Shown here: piece after piece, positions 10,097-19,375 of the stretch
Numbering within the stretch: position 1 is the first letter of the stretch
Layout of the letters: each line of letters starts with the position of its first letter
Assembly: GCA_903860915.1 (NCBI GenBank)
Contig: CAIOSJ010000021.1
Location: forward strand, 62,001-126,000
Origin: an uncultured Actinomycetes bacterium
GTDB taxonomy: Bacteria > Actinomycetota > Acidimicrobiia > Acidimicrobiales > RAAP-2
Direction of reading: 5' to 3'
DNA length: 64,000 bases
The notes under the pieces: model-generated
Seen by the model: the letters and a program-made list of their open reading frames with translations, nothing else
Database searches by the model: none
What the model was told of the DNA's origin: nothing
Position numbers and translations under genes: made by a program

Positions 10097-11613
10097 TGTC
10101 CGCTCCCCGCACCCATTCCAGCGGCAATGCTAAGGGCTGAGTGTGATTGCTCGCCACCACGACGTCCCAACAAAATGACGAGCGGGCGAGTGAAATACCA
10201 GGTTACGCCGACGTCCATCAGAGTCGACAGACCTAAGAAGAATGCGAAACCTCTCACTGAGCCAGTAGCAATCAAATAGAGCAGCACAGCAGCGAGTAGC
10301 GACACCAAGTCAGCAGCCAGCACAGTTCGCCAGGCAGATTTAAAGCCGCGGTCGACTGATGTTCTCATGGTTCGACCGGCGCGAGTTTCGTCCTTGAGCC
10401 GTTCAAAATAAACGATGTAGCTGTCGACCGTGATACCAATCGACACGATGAGACCAGTGACTCCCGCGAGATCAAAACTAGGCGCGAACGCAGTGTGAGC
10501 CAAAGCAGAGATGATGGCCCACAGCAAGGCGGCCGTTACCGTCAGTCCAAGCAAAATGACCAGCCCTAGGGCCCGATAGTAAATAACCGTGTAGAGCAGA
10601 ACCAGAATTAGACCAACGAGACCAGCGCCCAATCCAGCGACCAACGACGAGTGCCCCAGAGTTGGCGAAACTGATTGAGTCGTGAGAGGAACTAGTCGCA
10701 CTGGCAGTGAGCCGAAGCGCATAGCCATTGCTAAATTCTTCGCGGAGGTCTCTGTAAATGAACCCGAGATGGAACCACTCCCCCCAAACGATTTTGGGGT
10801 GACATCCGTGGCGCTAATGACTGGAGCAGACTGCACCACTCCATCGAGCTCAATTGCGACCAACTGATGGAAATTACTCGCAGCGACTTGATCCCACTTC
10901 GATGAACCCGCTCCGGTCAACGAATAATTAACCACCCATGCACCGGCTTGGTCTTGTTGAGCAACCGCAGACTTGACGCTTTGCCCGGTCATTTGTGACG
11001 GCCCCAAAACGTAGCGCTGACCAATAGTTCCGAGCGACGGCAATAGAACCGACTTCGTCGGGTCATCATAAGCCGGCAGTGTCGTGGGAAAGGACGTCAG
11101 GTTGGGGTCCGGCGAAACATTGTTCATATTGAACCCGCTGACCGAATTCACGTTGGGCGTAACTCCTAGATTGGCTTGCGTCATCAAATACGCAGCTCCA
11201 CACGCGGGTACTGGATAATTCGGAGGCAATTTAACTGGTTTATTCAAAAGTGCCTGGCAGAGTACCGGTCGAAAAAGTAACTGGGCTGTTTGGCCAATCG
11301 ACGCTAAAACGTCCCGCGCATCTTTGACCCCTGGTACGGAGACCACTACGTTCTTACCTTGTAAATTTACGGTCGCCCCCGAGACACCTAGTCCGTTGAC
11401 TCGATTGGTGAGGACACTCGTGACTTCCTGCATGTCCGCCACCGAAGCTGCTGTGGCTGGACGGAAAACTACCGACAGACCTCCCGCAAGGTCGAGGCCA
11501 AGCTTTGGTCCCCAATTAAGTGCCATGGTGGCGAAAAAAGAACCAAATGACACCACGAGTGTGAGAATCAAACTAGTGAGCAGCGTCCGCCGATTGGCGG
11601 TGGTATTGGCCAT
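10093..11613 (-). CDS. secD: protein translocase subunit SecD
   Basis: Partner of SecF, 506 residues. It shows the N-terminal membrane segment with GLDLAGGLSVVFRP, a large extracytoplasmic region containing the conserved TGQSVKSAVAQQDQAGAWVVNYSLTGAGSSKWDQ block, and C-terminal membrane segments with VTGLIVSIGITVDSYIVYFERLKDETRAGRT, which contain the conserved D and R of the proton path. SecD and SecF are separate genes here, as in other actinobacteria. It starts 5 bases after yajC. Confidence 0.97.
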   Translation of the reverse strand: MANTTANRRTLLTSLILTLVVSFGSFFATMALNWGPKLGLDLAGGLSVVFRPATAASVADMQEVTSVLTNRVNGLGVSGATVNLQGKNVVVSVPGVKDARDVLASIGQTAQLLFRPVLCQALLNKPVKLPPNYPVPACGAAYLMTQANLGVTPNVNSVSGFNMNNVSPDPNLTSFPTTLPAYDDPTKSVLLPSLGTIGQRYVLGPSQMTGQSVKSAVAQQDQAGAWVVNYSLTGAGSSKWDQVAASNFHQLVAIELDGVVQSAPVISATDVTPKSFGGSGSISGSFTETSAKNLAMAMRFGSLPVRLVPLTTQSVSPTLGHSSLVAGLGAGLVGLILVLLYTVIYYRALGLVILLGLTVTAALLWAIISALAHTAFAPSFDLAGVTGLIVSIGITVDSYIVYFERLKDETRAGRTMRTSVDRGFKSAWRTVLAADLVSLLAAVLLYLIATGSVRGFAFFLGLSTLMDVGVTWYFTRPLVILLGRRGGEQSHSALSIAAGMGAGSGQ

Positions 11614-11618
11614 GAGGG

Positions 11619-11969
11619 CTATTCGCCTTCGGGCGCGTCAGACAACTCGCCGGATTCCTCCGGAGAAGCTATCGAGGGGACTGTGGGGTCCTGAAACTTC
11701 TGGGAGATAGCTCCCTTGACGAAGTCGAGTTCGGAACCCGACGCAGTACGAATCGTTAGAAGTACACCGTCGTCACTGACAATTGTTCCTACCAAGCCGC
11801 CGATAGTCTGAACTCGGTCCCCTACCGCAACTTGACGTGCTTGCTCGCGGGCCGCCTTTTGCTTACGGTTCTTTGGGCGCATGTAGCCAAAATAAAATAG
11901 GGCAAACAGAACTACGTACAGAACAATAAAAATACTTGAACCACTTGATTTCGTAGCATCAAGCAACAT
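11619..11969 (-). CDS. yajC: preprotein translocase subunit YajC
   Basis: Small accessory subunit of the SecDF-YajC complex, 116 residues. One N-terminal membrane segment (FIVLYVVLFALFYFGYMRPKNRKQK) is followed by the conserved cytoplasmic part VAVGDRVQTIGGLVGTIVSDDG and an acidic tail (PEESGELSDAPEGE). It lies directly upstream of secD and secF on the same strand. A 59-base gap separates it from ruvB; nothing but a short spacer is seen there. Confidence 0.95.
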   Translation of the reverse strand: MLLDATKSSGSSIFIVLYVVLFALFYFGYMRPKNRKQKAAREQARQVAVGDRVQTIGGLVGTIVSDDGVLLTIRTASGSELDFVKGAISQKFQDPTVPSIASPEESGELSDAPEGE

Positions 11970-12028
11970 AGCAACCCCTTAGGCGAACGATCGAACTCCC
12001 GCCAAGGTTACTCCTTTCGAGGGGTCAA

Positions 12029-13063
12029 TCAGAGCATCACGTTGTCTGGGGGTGAAACACCCAAATGTGTGAAGGCGCGTTGCGTAGCGACTCTGCCTCG
12101 AGGCGTTCTCATCAAAAGCCCTTCTCTAATGAGGAAGGGCTCGTAGGCATCTTCAAGGGTGCTCGGCTCTTCGCCGCAGGCGTGCGCCAAAGTGACCAGT
12201 CCGACAGGCTGACCGCGAAACTGGTCACACAGCAGAGAGAGGATTCTACGGTCAATCTTGTCCAAGCCAATTTTATCTACGCCGAAGGTTTTAAGAGCCG
12301 ACTCTGCGAGATCCCTCGAAACAAGGGTCGAATTTGCCATTTCAGCCACGTCACGCACTCTACGTAGTAGTCGGTTGGCAATTCGAGGCGTCCCTCGACT
12401 CCTACACCCGATTTCACGTGCCGCTTCACCATCTATGCGAATACCTAATAATTGTGCCGAGCGCTGAACAATGGACTCCAGCTCGTCGACCTCATAGAGA
12501 TCCAATCGACCAATAAAACCGAAGCGATCTCTAAGGGGGGCAGCCACCAGTCCTGTACGGGTCGTGGCTCCGATAAGGGTGAAGTTAGGAAGTTCGAGGC
12601 GGATTGACCGAGCTGATGGTCCCCTGCCGATCATCACATCGAGGCGACGATCTTCCATGGCCGGATAGAGGACCTCTTCGATGGAACGATGTAGGCGGTG
12701 AATTTCATCTATAAAAAGAATTTCTCCGTCTTGCAAATCAGTGAGCAACGCTGCCAGGTCGCCGGGTCGCGTCAATACTGGTCCGGACGTAATCCTTAGG
12801 TTCACTCCCATTTCGCTCGCTACGATTCCCGCCAGCGAAGTCTTTCCGAGTCCCGGTGGCCCCGCAAAAAGTAAGTGGTCCGTGGTTTGCTCGCGCTTTT
12901 TCGCGGCACCCAAGACAATCTCTAGATGGCCTACCAAATCCTTCTGACCGACAAAATCACGAAGCGTGGTCGGGCGGAGTGAAACCTCATCTCGCAACTC
13001 GTGGTCATCTCGAACAGCGGGTGTCGACTCGCTCAATGGCAGGGGTGAGGATTCTCTGCTCAC
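12029..13063 (-). CDS. ruvB: Holliday junction branch migration helicase RuvB
   Basis: Hexameric AAA+ motor of the RuvABC resolvasome, 344 residues. Walker A (GPPGLGKTS), Walker B (LFIDEIHRL), the arginine-finger region (TRTGLVAAPLRDRFG) and the C-terminal winged-helix domain with GLVTLAHACGEEPSTLEDAYEPFLI are all present. The GTG start overlaps the ruvA stop by four bases (GTGA), so ruvCAB is a coupled unit. Confidence 0.97.
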   Translation of the reverse strand: MSRESSPLPLSESTPAVRDDHELRDEVSLRPTTLRDFVGQKDLVGHLEIVLGAAKKREQTTDHLLFAGPPGLGKTSLAGIVASEMGVNLRITSGPVLTRPGDLAALLTDLQDGEILFIDEIHRLHRSIEEVLYPAMEDRRLDVMIGRGPSARSIRLELPNFTLIGATTRTGLVAAPLRDRFGFIGRLDLYEVDELESIVQRSAQLLGIRIDGEAAREIGCRSRGTPRIANRLLRRVRDVAEMANSTLVSRDLAESALKTFGVDKIGLDKIDRRILSLLCDQFRGQPVGLVTLAHACGEEPSTLEDAYEPFLIREGLLMRTPRGRVATQRAFTHLGVSPPDNVML

Positions 13064-13638
13064 GGTCGCCCCAATTCTCTCAGCGCAACTCGCAGTGCTC
13101 CTGCTTCGTCAGTGGGTAGGACCACATCGCGGAGTCGATCTTTTATCTCCGAGGCACTGTATCCAAATTGCCGAAGGACATCTTCGATATCGGAGTGCAA
13201 AATTGCCGTTAGGTCTGGCTCTACCGCAACCGTCAACGATGGAATCCGACCACCCAACTCCAAAACTATTCGTGACGCTGTCTTTTTGCCCACGCCCGGA
13301 ATTGTCGTCAAGACATCACTGTTCTCAGAAGCAATTGCTCTTTGCAACTCGAAAACGCCGATTGAACCCAGAGCAGCCATAGCCATCGCTGGACCGATAC
13401 CCGAGATGCTCGTAAGAAGCAGGAAGAAGCTTTTCTCTTCGTGGTTCGTGAATCCGTACAGATTTATTGCATCTTCTCGGACGTTGGTTTGTACGAAAAA
13501 TTCGTACTCATTACCAATGGCGAGCGAACGGGCGGTCGAGACGGTCACGCTCAATTCATAGCCCACCCCATTGACGTTCAACAAAAGTGATCCCGCCTCC
13601 GACACCTGTAGGACATGCCCTCGAAGCCAGCCAATCAT
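13060..13638 (-). CDS. ruvA: Holliday junction branch migration protein RuvA
   Basis: Tetrameric Holliday-junction-binding subunit, 192 residues. An N-terminal OB fold (MIGWLRGHVLQVSEAGSLLL) is followed by two helix-hairpin-helix motifs (LLTSISGIGPAMAMAAL and LTTIPGVGKKTASRIVLEL) and a C-terminal domain that contacts RuvB. The ATG overlaps the ruvC stop by four bases (ATGA). Confidence 0.97.
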   Translation of the reverse strand: MIGWLRGHVLQVSEAGSLLLNVNGVGYELSVTVSTARSLAIGNEYEFFVQTNVREDAINLYGFTNHEEKSFFLLLTSISGIGPAMAMAALGSIGVFELQRAIASENSDVLTTIPGVGKKTASRIVLELGGRIPSLTVAVEPDLTAILHSDIEDVLRQFGYSASEIKDRLRDVVLPTDEAGALRVALRELGRP

Positions 13639-14144
13639 CGAGCAACTCCCAGGGTTCGTTGCTCAGTACGCGTAGTCATTAAAAAGGTGATTGCAAGACC
13701 AAGTGCGTCAGCGGCGTCCGGAGGCTGTGGGATTTCTCTCAAACCGCACAGGCTGGCTACCATTTGCTGAACTTGCTTCTTATCGGCGGCTCCGTAGCCA
13801 GTGACCGCCAACTTGACCTCCTGCGAGGTGAACTGGCGCACCGTAATACCCCGTTCGCCCGCTAAACCTATGGCGATTCCGCTAGCTTGCGCCACCGAGA
13901 TCGCCGTGAGCGCATTCTTCTGGAAAAAAACCTTTTCCACAACAACAACGTGAGGCTGATATTCCTCAATAAGTTCCCGCAAGTCCTTCATTATGAGGGC
14001 CAACCTCTGCTCCACGGCGACTTCTTTAGGCGTTTCCAAAACCCCGGCTTCTACGGCGCGAAACATCTCACCACCGTGTAGTTGACCCTCAACGAGGCCG
14101 TAGCCACACCTCGTCAAGCCTGGATCGATACCTAATACGAACAT
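13635..14144 (-). CDS. ruvC: crossover junction endodeoxyribonuclease RuvC
   Basis: Holliday-junction resolvase, 169 residues from the ATG at 14144. That start was chosen because family members begin a few residues before the first catalytic Asp, here in FVLGIDPGLTRCGYG; an ATG at 14165 would add seven residues. The acidic residues of the RNase H fold are visible in IDPG, VVVEKVFF and the C-terminal QPPDAADALGLAI. It follows the yebC-type gene by 33 bases and is coupled to ruvA. Confidence 0.96.
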   Translation of the reverse strand: MFVLGIDPGLTRCGYGLVEGQLHGGEMFRAVEAGVLETPKEVAVEQRLALIMKDLRELIEEYQPHVVVVEKVFFQKNALTAISVAQASGIAIGLAGERGITVRQFTSQEVKLAVTGYGAADKKQVQQMVASLCGLREIPQPPDAADALGLAITFLMTTRTEQRTLGVAR

Positions 14145-14177
14145 ATGTTCGACTCTACTGCACAAAAGCTCTCCGCG

Positions 14178-14927
14178 CTAGCCTTCGTAGGCGTTCAAAA
14201 TTTCATCTGAGATGTCAAAGTTAGCGTAGACATTTTGCACATCGTCGTGATCGTCAATCGCGTCCATGAGGCGGAGAATTTTCTTAGCTTCGGCCAAGTC
14301 CGTTATCGGAATGATGTTTTGAGCCACCAAGATTAGGTCCGCGTTTATCGCTTTGGCGCCAAAACTTTCCAGAACATCACGAACAGCACCCAATTGAGTC
14401 GCCTCAGTTGTCACGATGAAGTTCTCACCGTTCGAGGCCAAATTCTCCCCCCCGGCCTCCATGACCCACTCCAACAGGACTTCCTCGTCGAGACTGCCGG
14501 GAACCTCAATCGAACCCTTCCTATCGAATTGCCACGCAACGGCGCCCGGGGTGGCAATTTCGCCACCATTTTTTGAAAAGGCGTGCTTGATTTCGGCACT
14601 TGTTCGATTTCGATTATCGGTCAATGTTTCGACAATGACGGCGATACCACCGGGTGCATAGCCTTCGTACGATACCGCTTCGTAACGAACTCCTTCGAGC
14701 TCACCAGTACCGCGCTTGATTGCTCGTTCGATGGTGTCAATCGGCACCGAGGCGTCTCGGGCCTTCTGGAACATGGTTCGCAGGGAGGCATTAGTCGCAG
14801 CGTCGCCGCCACCTTCACGAGCCGCAACCTCTACTTGACGAATCAATTTGGCAAAGGACTTCGCCCGCGCCGCATCCTTGGCACCCTTGCGATGCTTCGT
14901 GGTTGCCCATTTAGAGTGGCCTGACAT
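14178..14927 (-). CDS. YebC/PmpR-family protein (TACO1-like)
   Basis: Conserved 249-residue cytoplasmic protein beginning SGHSKWATTKHRKGAKDAARAKSFAKLIRQ, the family signature, with FSKNGGEIATPGAVAWQF in the middle. Members act as transcription regulators or help translation of difficult motifs; which applies cannot be told from sequence. It has a strong ribosome binding site (AGGAG, 6 bases before the ATG). Its position beside ruvC and pdxT is conserved in actinobacteria. Confidence 0.95.
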   Translation of the reverse strand: MSGHSKWATTKHRKGAKDAARAKSFAKLIRQVEVAAREGGGDAATNASLRTMFQKARDASVPIDTIERAIKRGTGELEGVRYEAVSYEGYAPGGIAVIVETLTDNRNRTSAEIKHAFSKNGGEIATPGAVAWQFDRKGSIEVPGSLDEEVLLEWVMEAGGENLASNGENFIVTTEATQLGAVRDVLESFGAKAINADLILVAQNIIPITDLAEAKKILRLMDAIDDHDDVQNVYANFDISDEILNAYEG

Positions 14928-14957
14928 TTTGTCTCCTGCTGTCCGAGTCAGTTAATC

Positions 14958-15548
14958 CTACCGAGAAGCATCAATCGACTCTACGAACATCCCATGTATC
15001 CGTGAATCCGTCGTGAGTTCAGGATGAAACGAGCAGCCCCATACGGCACCTTGTCGCACGAGAACGGGGTGGGGGCCATCTCCATCATCGAGGGAGGCCA
15101 GTATCTCCACATCGGATCCGAAGCGCTCTATCCGAGGCGCCCGAATGAATACGGACTGCACCTTTCCGATGCCCGCAACCTCAACGAGCGTTTCAAACGA
15201 TGCCACCTGTCGTCCGTAACCATTGCGTCGAACGTCGACGTCCAGGGCGCCAAACGACCATTGATCGCTACGTCCGTCGGAAATATTTTTAGACAATAAG
15301 ATTAAACCTGCGCAGGTACCGAGAACGGCTAGGCCGTCGGCCAGCCGTTCGCTCAGGTCAGCTCGTAGATTCGAAATCTCCAAGAGATGCGACATCGTCG
15401 TGGATTCACCACCAGGAATGATGAGTGCTTCAACTTCAGCCAATTCTTCGCGAGTCTTAACCGTACTAACCTGCACACCCAACACCTTGAGAACACTCAC
15501 GTGTTCGCGAACATCCCCCTGTAGGGCGAGTACGCCAACTCTGGGCAT
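14958..15548 (-). CDS. pdxT: pyridoxal 5'-phosphate synthase glutaminase subunit PdxT
   Basis: Class I glutamine amidotransferase that supplies ammonia to PdxS in vitamin B6 synthesis. The 196-residue reading starts at the ATG at 15548, which shares one base with the pdxS stop (TAATG); the GTG six bases upstream is less likely. The conserved parts are VGVLALQGDVREH, PGGESTTMSHLL and the nucleophile region LGTCAGLILL with its cysteine. The C-terminal GCSFHPELT provides the His and Glu of the triad. Confidence 0.97.
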   Translation of the reverse strand: MPRVGVLALQGDVREHVSVLKVLGVQVSTVKTREELAEVEALIIPGGESTTMSHLLEISNLRADLSERLADGLAVLGTCAGLILLSKNISDGRSDQWSFGALDVDVRRNGYGRQVASFETLVEVAGIGKVQSVFIRAPRIERFGSDVEILASLDDGDGPHPVLVRQGAVWGCSFHPELTTDSRIHGMFVESIDASR

Positions 15549-16435
15549 TACCAACCGCGCTCAGCAAAACGCTGATCAAGGGTCGATGTCTCGAACCCCT
15601 TCATCGCATCTCCGAGGCCAGTTGAAACGCGCGCAAGTACGGAGGCGTCTTGATAGTGGGTGGTGGCTTCGACGATGGCACGAGCCATGCGCTCTGGGTC
15701 AGAACTCTTAAAGATTCCCGAACCCACAAACACAGCCTCTGCTCCCATTTGAAGAACTAGCGCAGCGTCAGCCGGAGTGGAGATACCGCCTGCGCAAAAC
15801 AGCGGGACGGGCAGCTTTCCGAGTTCCGCCACTTCTTGAACTAAAGCCAGCGGGGCTCCGAGATCTTTGGCCAATGTGTAAAGCTCCGAAGAGTCTGCAG
15901 TGTGTAGGCGTCGAATTTCTGCGTTGATAGTTCTGAGGTGGCGCACCGCTTCGACAATATTTCCCGTTCCCGCTTCACCCTTGGAGCGAATCATGCACGC
16001 CCCTTCACCGATACGGCGCAAGGCTTCGCCAAGGTTGGTCGCGCCGCAGACGAAGGGTACCGTAAAGGCCCATTTGTCAATGTGGTTTGCTTCATCGGCC
16101 GGGGTCAAGACTTCCGATTCATCTATGAAGTCAACGTCGAGAGCTTGCAGGATTTGCGCTTCCGCAAAGTGACCAATCCGAGACTTCGCCATAACGGGGA
16201 TAGTCACCATTTTCTGAATTCCGACAATCATTTCCGGGTCGCTCATTCGGGCCACTCCGCCGTCTCGGCGAATGTCCGACGGCACCCGCTCCAGCGCCAT
16301 AACCGCCACCGCTCCGGAATCCTCAGCAATCTTCGCTTGCTCGGGATTCACGACATCCATAATTACGCCACCACGCAGCATGTCGGCCAAACCACGCTTA
16401 ACCCTGGAGGTACCAATGGAGGATTCTAAGTACAT
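15548..16435 (-). CDS. pdxS: pyridoxal 5'-phosphate synthase lyase subunit PdxS
   Basis: TIM-barrel synthase that forms PLP from ribose 5-phosphate, glyceraldehyde 3-phosphate and PdxT-derived ammonia. It is 295 residues and very well conserved: [21 protein letters not shown] at the start, [21 protein letters not shown], the catalytic lysine in [14 protein letters not shown], and [30 protein letters not shown]. PdxS and PdxT form one complex and are overlapped here. Confidence 0.98.
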   Translation of the reverse strand: MYLESSIGTSRVKRGLADMLRGGVIMDVVNPEQAKIAEDSGAVAVMALERVPSDIRRDGGVARMSDPEMIVGIQKMVTIPVMAKSRIGHFAEAQILQALDVDFIDESEVLTPADEANHIDKWAFTVPFVCGATNLGEALRRIGEGACMIRSKGEAGTGNIVEAVRHLRTINAEIRRLHTADSSELYTLAKDLGAPLALVQEVAELGKLPVPLFCAGGISTPADAALVLQMGAEAVFVGSGIFKSSDPERMARAIVEATTHYQDASVLARVSTGLGDAMKGFETSTLDQRFAERGW

Positions 16436-16455
16436 GCACCCAGCCTAACGGCCAA

Positions 16456-17379
16456 TTACCACTCAGCCAACGCTCGGCTCCGGAGCGAAACATCATCCAG
16501 GTCGCCCCACTCAATCTCCGAGCGATCGGCATGGACGTTAAACCAGACCCATCGAGATTCACGGTATTTCTCACCAGCAAAAAACGATCCAGGCACCATG
16601 GTTTGGAGACTACATTTCGACAGGGCTGAGGCGAGCCCCATGGGGTGACGAATAGCCGCTGCCGCTACTTCATCTGCACGATAGGTTGATCCGACACCTG
16701 CCAACTCCGCAGCTCGAAGACCGTCCGACCCCAACAATGCTGAAGCCGTGACTCGCTCGAGTTGCCCCAAGCGTTCGCGGGCCATGAGGTGCGCCACTAC
16801 ACCCTCGAGTTCGAGAAGGTCGAAATCACTCATGACACCCGACGTAACAAAAAGTGAGAATCCGTTTCCGTTAGGGACCAGGGCTCCGTTGTACATCGCG
16901 TCATCGACGACAAATGAACTTACGTCACTGAGTCCAAAAGTTGCGCTCAGTCGAGCCACAATTGTGGTGAGGCGTTGACGTTCGCGCACGGCACCGCCGG
17001 GGAGAAAACTGGCGACAAAATTGGAGGCCACGGTTGAAAGTCGACCCTCGATTGCTCGCAATCGCTGGTTCACGAAAAGTAAGGAGCCGCCGATAATCAG
17101 CAGCGCAGCGGTGATACTGATCACAACTGAAAAATGTGCTGCGGCCGTCAGCAATGGAACCGCCGCCACACCGATCAGTAGACCGGTTGCCATCACACCT
17201 CGACTTTGCTTCAACAGTGTGCGGCGAAGGGCTTCTTTGTTGTCGAGGCGCTCTTCGGGCGATGGTCCGTAGGCGCTCGACCACGTGGGGTCCAGCACCG
17301 GTTCCACATATCGTGGGCTCTGACCGCGACGCTGCGATGGCCGACCGGAGCGAGCTCGTTTATTGGTAGGCATGGACAT
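16456..17379 (-). CDS. membrane protein with degenerate M48-like peptidase domain
   Basis: A 307-residue protein with a basic N-terminus, two adjacent membrane segments (about residues 62-105: VMATGLLIGVAAVPLLTAAA and VVISITAALLIIGGSLLFV) and a C-terminal domain laid out like an M48 peptidase: NGALVPNGNGFSLFVTSGVM then LLELEGVVAHLMARERL. Active M48 enzymes have HExxH at that point; here, near residue 195, it reads HLMAR, so the catalytic Glu and second His are missing. A non-proteolytic role is inferred. It lies between pimA and pdxS, 3 bases from the former, so it is probably part of the same transcript. ATGs at 17379 and 17373 are both possible starts. Confidence 0.7.
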   Translation of the reverse strand: MSMPTNKRARSGRPSQRRGQSPRYVEPVLDPTWSSAYGPSPEERLDNKEALRRTLLKQSRGVMATGLLIGVAAVPLLTAAAHFSVVISITAALLIIGGSLLFVNQRLRAIEGRLSTVASNFVASFLPGGAVRERQRLTTIVARLSATFGLSDVSSFVVDDAMYNGALVPNGNGFSLFVTSGVMSDFDLLELEGVVAHLMARERLGQLERVTASALLGSDGLRAAELAGVGSTYRADEVAAAAIRHPMGLASALSKCSLQTMVPGSFFAGEKYRESRWVWFNVHADRSEIEWGDLDDVSLRSRALAEW

Positions 17380-17382
17380 AGG

Positions 17383-18483
17383 CTACTTCGCTTCTCTGAA
17401 TCTGTAGATCGCTTGCTCGTAAATTTCGAGATACTCATCCATCAGTGATGCCATCGACCAACGAACTGCTCGGACGTAACCCGCCTGCAATCGCTCCTCG
17501 TCAGCGAGGGAAAGAGCTCTTCCAATAGTTCGATGCAACATGGCTGGATCTCCAGGTGGGCAATACTCCACCGCTTCACCACCGGCCAGGCGATAGCCAG
17601 GAATATCAGCGGCCACCACCATCGTGCCGCTCGCTAAGCCCTCCAACAGAACTAAACCAAAACTCTCACCGTGCGTTGACGGAGCCACTAAAACATCACT
17701 CGAACGCAGCAAGCGTCGCTTGTGCTCGTCGTTCACCACGCCGAGCACCTCCACGTTGTGGCGATCTGCAACCCGTCGTTCAACTTCGCCTCGCAGAACC
17801 CCGTCTCCGGCCACGGTGAGTGTCCAATTCTGCTGTGAGCCGTTCATCCGCTCGGCTTCGAGAAGATCGAGAATTCCCTTACGCCGGTCGAGCCGACCGA
17901 GAAACAGTACACGCGGAGGTTTCGTGCGACTACGTTCAAATTCCGAGAATCGTTCGACTTCAAATCCGTTGAATAATTCCCTCGATCGCAGCCCACAGCC
18001 CTGCTCAAGCGTTTGGGCGGCTTCAGCACTTACCGAAACTGCTGCATCGAGACCCCGGCCCAACCATCGAAGCAAGGGACTCGTCAGGGAGTAGGCCGGA
18101 CCACCACCCGAACGATGAAACGTTCCCACGGTAGGGAACGAGTGGTGTCGCAAGCTGCTGTAAGCCAGTACCGGCGCGAATGGTTCGTGAATGTGAACGA
18201 CATCCGGTTGGAACGAGGTGAGATCTCGAAACACCTTGCGCGACGCTGCCCACGATAGGGTCAACGGCGCCGTCGAACCATTTGCGGGGAGCGAGAACAG
18301 GCGGCCCTCCCGCACCACAGTTGCTGAGGTTTCGACGACGGAATGATCGTTTGCATTAGGTGCAAAGACTCGCACCTCGACATTGCGTCGCCCGAGTTCT
18401 CGGCTCATCGCCACAACCTGCTCTTGCACGCCCCCTTTGACGTTGAACGCGTATGGTGACAGCAGAGCTACCTTGGCAATCAT
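17383..18483 (-). CDS. pimA: GT4 glycosyltransferase, probable phosphatidylinositol mannosyltransferase PimA
   Basis: Adds mannose to phosphatidylinositol at the inner face of the membrane, the first step of PIM synthesis. The 366-residue reading starts at the ATG at 18483, sharing a base with the upstream stop (TAATG). It opens IAKVALLSPYAFNVKGGVQEQVVAMSREL, with the PimA-type GGVQ motif, and its C-terminal half has VLFLGRLDRRKGI and the GT4 signature STHGESFGLVLLEGLASGTMVVAA. The order pgsA-acyltransferase-pimA matches that in mycobacteria, which supports the specific name. Confidence 0.85.
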   Translation of the reverse strand: MIAKVALLSPYAFNVKGGVQEQVVAMSRELGRRNVEVRVFAPNANDHSVVETSATVVREGRLFSLPANGSTAPLTLSWAASRKVFRDLTSFQPDVVHIHEPFAPVLAYSSLRHHSFPTVGTFHRSGGGPAYSLTSPLLRWLGRGLDAAVSVSAEAAQTLEQGCGLRSRELFNGFEVERFSEFERSRTKPPRVLFLGRLDRRKGILDLLEAERMNGSQQNWTLTVAGDGVLRGEVERRVADRHNVEVLGVVNDEHKRRLLRSSDVLVAPSTHGESFGLVLLEGLASGTMVVAADIPGYRLAGGEAVEYCPPGDPAMLHRTIGRALSLADEERLQAGYVRAVRWSMASLMDEYLEIYEQAIYRFREAK

Positions 18484-19373
18484 TAAACGTCGACCTCGAA
18501 CCGCGGTTGTAGAACGTGCCACTGCTCCGGGGCCCGCCTAATCAGCCCCTCAAGTTCAAACGCCACCGCTTGAGTAACGCGTGTGACGTCGTCACGGAGT
18601 CTCTTGGTCCTAGTGCAGTCAATGGGCCGAGTCATAACGGCGTGGTGCCCTAGACCTGGGCCGCTGTAACACGCCGCCGCGATGAGAGTCGCTCCCGTAC
18701 GCAATGCCAGCGTCGCCGGTCCTGCGGGCATGGTAACCCTCTCACCGAAAAACTCGACCTCGATGCCATTATTTTGGATATCCCGATCGCAGAGAAGGCC
18801 AACAATGCCCCCGGAGCGAAGGACCGACAGCAGACTTGTTCCGGCGTGTTCATCGAGTGGCTCGATCGCTATTCCCATCGCTTCTCGCTTAGCTCGAAAC
18901 CACTCAAAAAGTTCGGGTGGTTCGAGGGCCTCCGCGACGGCCGTCATGGGATAGCCAATTTGAGACAGGTACGCACCCCCCCACTCCCAGTTGCCAATAT
19001 GTGGCAGAGCCACGACAAGCCCGGAACCTGATCGGGCGGCCGCCGAAAAATACTCAAACCCTTCCGAAACAACGAAACGATCTCTGATTACCTTTGCGGA
19101 AATTGCCGGCAATTTGGCACTCTCGGCCCAATAGGTCCCGTAACTCGCAAAAGCTCGATTAACGAAACGCTCAACTAATTCCGAATCTACGGAGTTGGAA
19201 AAACCGAGTGCGTGTTGCACGTTCGTACTGAGGTGATGCCGCGCGTTGGGCAGAATTCTTCCCATGGCTTCTGCGATCTGAACCGCGGACCAGGTGTCGA
19301 AGCGCTCAGGCATCACCTCTAGCAAAGTGCTGATCGACTTGAAGAGCGCAACGCGTGGGGAAAAAATCGACAT
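18483..19373 (-). CDS. LpxL-like lipid acyltransferase, probable PatA-type PIM acyltransferase
   Basis: Acyltransferase of 296 residues from the LABLAT-like family. The HX4E catalytic motif is seen in VALPHIGNWEWGGAYL, and VGLLCDRDIQNNGIEVEFFGERVTMPAGPATLALRTGA forms the acceptor pocket region. Between pgsA and pimA, the expected job is acylation of mannosylated phosphatidylinositol, as for PatA. A hydrophobic N-terminal stretch may hold it at the membrane. The start ATG is 2 bases after the pgsA stop. Function is inferred from family and neighbours. Confidence 0.82.
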   Translation of the reverse strand: MSIFSPRVALFKSISTLLEVMPERFDTWSAVQIAEAMGRILPNARHHLSTNVQHALGFSNSVDSELVERFVNRAFASYGTYWAESAKLPAISAKVIRDRFVVSEGFEYFSAAARSGSGLVVALPHIGNWEWGGAYLSQIGYPMTAVAEALEPPELFEWFRAKREAMGIAIEPLDEHAGTSLLSVLRSGGIVGLLCDRDIQNNGIEVEFFGERVTMPAGPATLALRTGATLIAAACYSGPGLGHHAVMTRPIDCTRTKRLRDDVTRVTQAVAFELEGLIRRAPEQWHVLQPRFEVDV

Positions 19374-19375
19374 TC

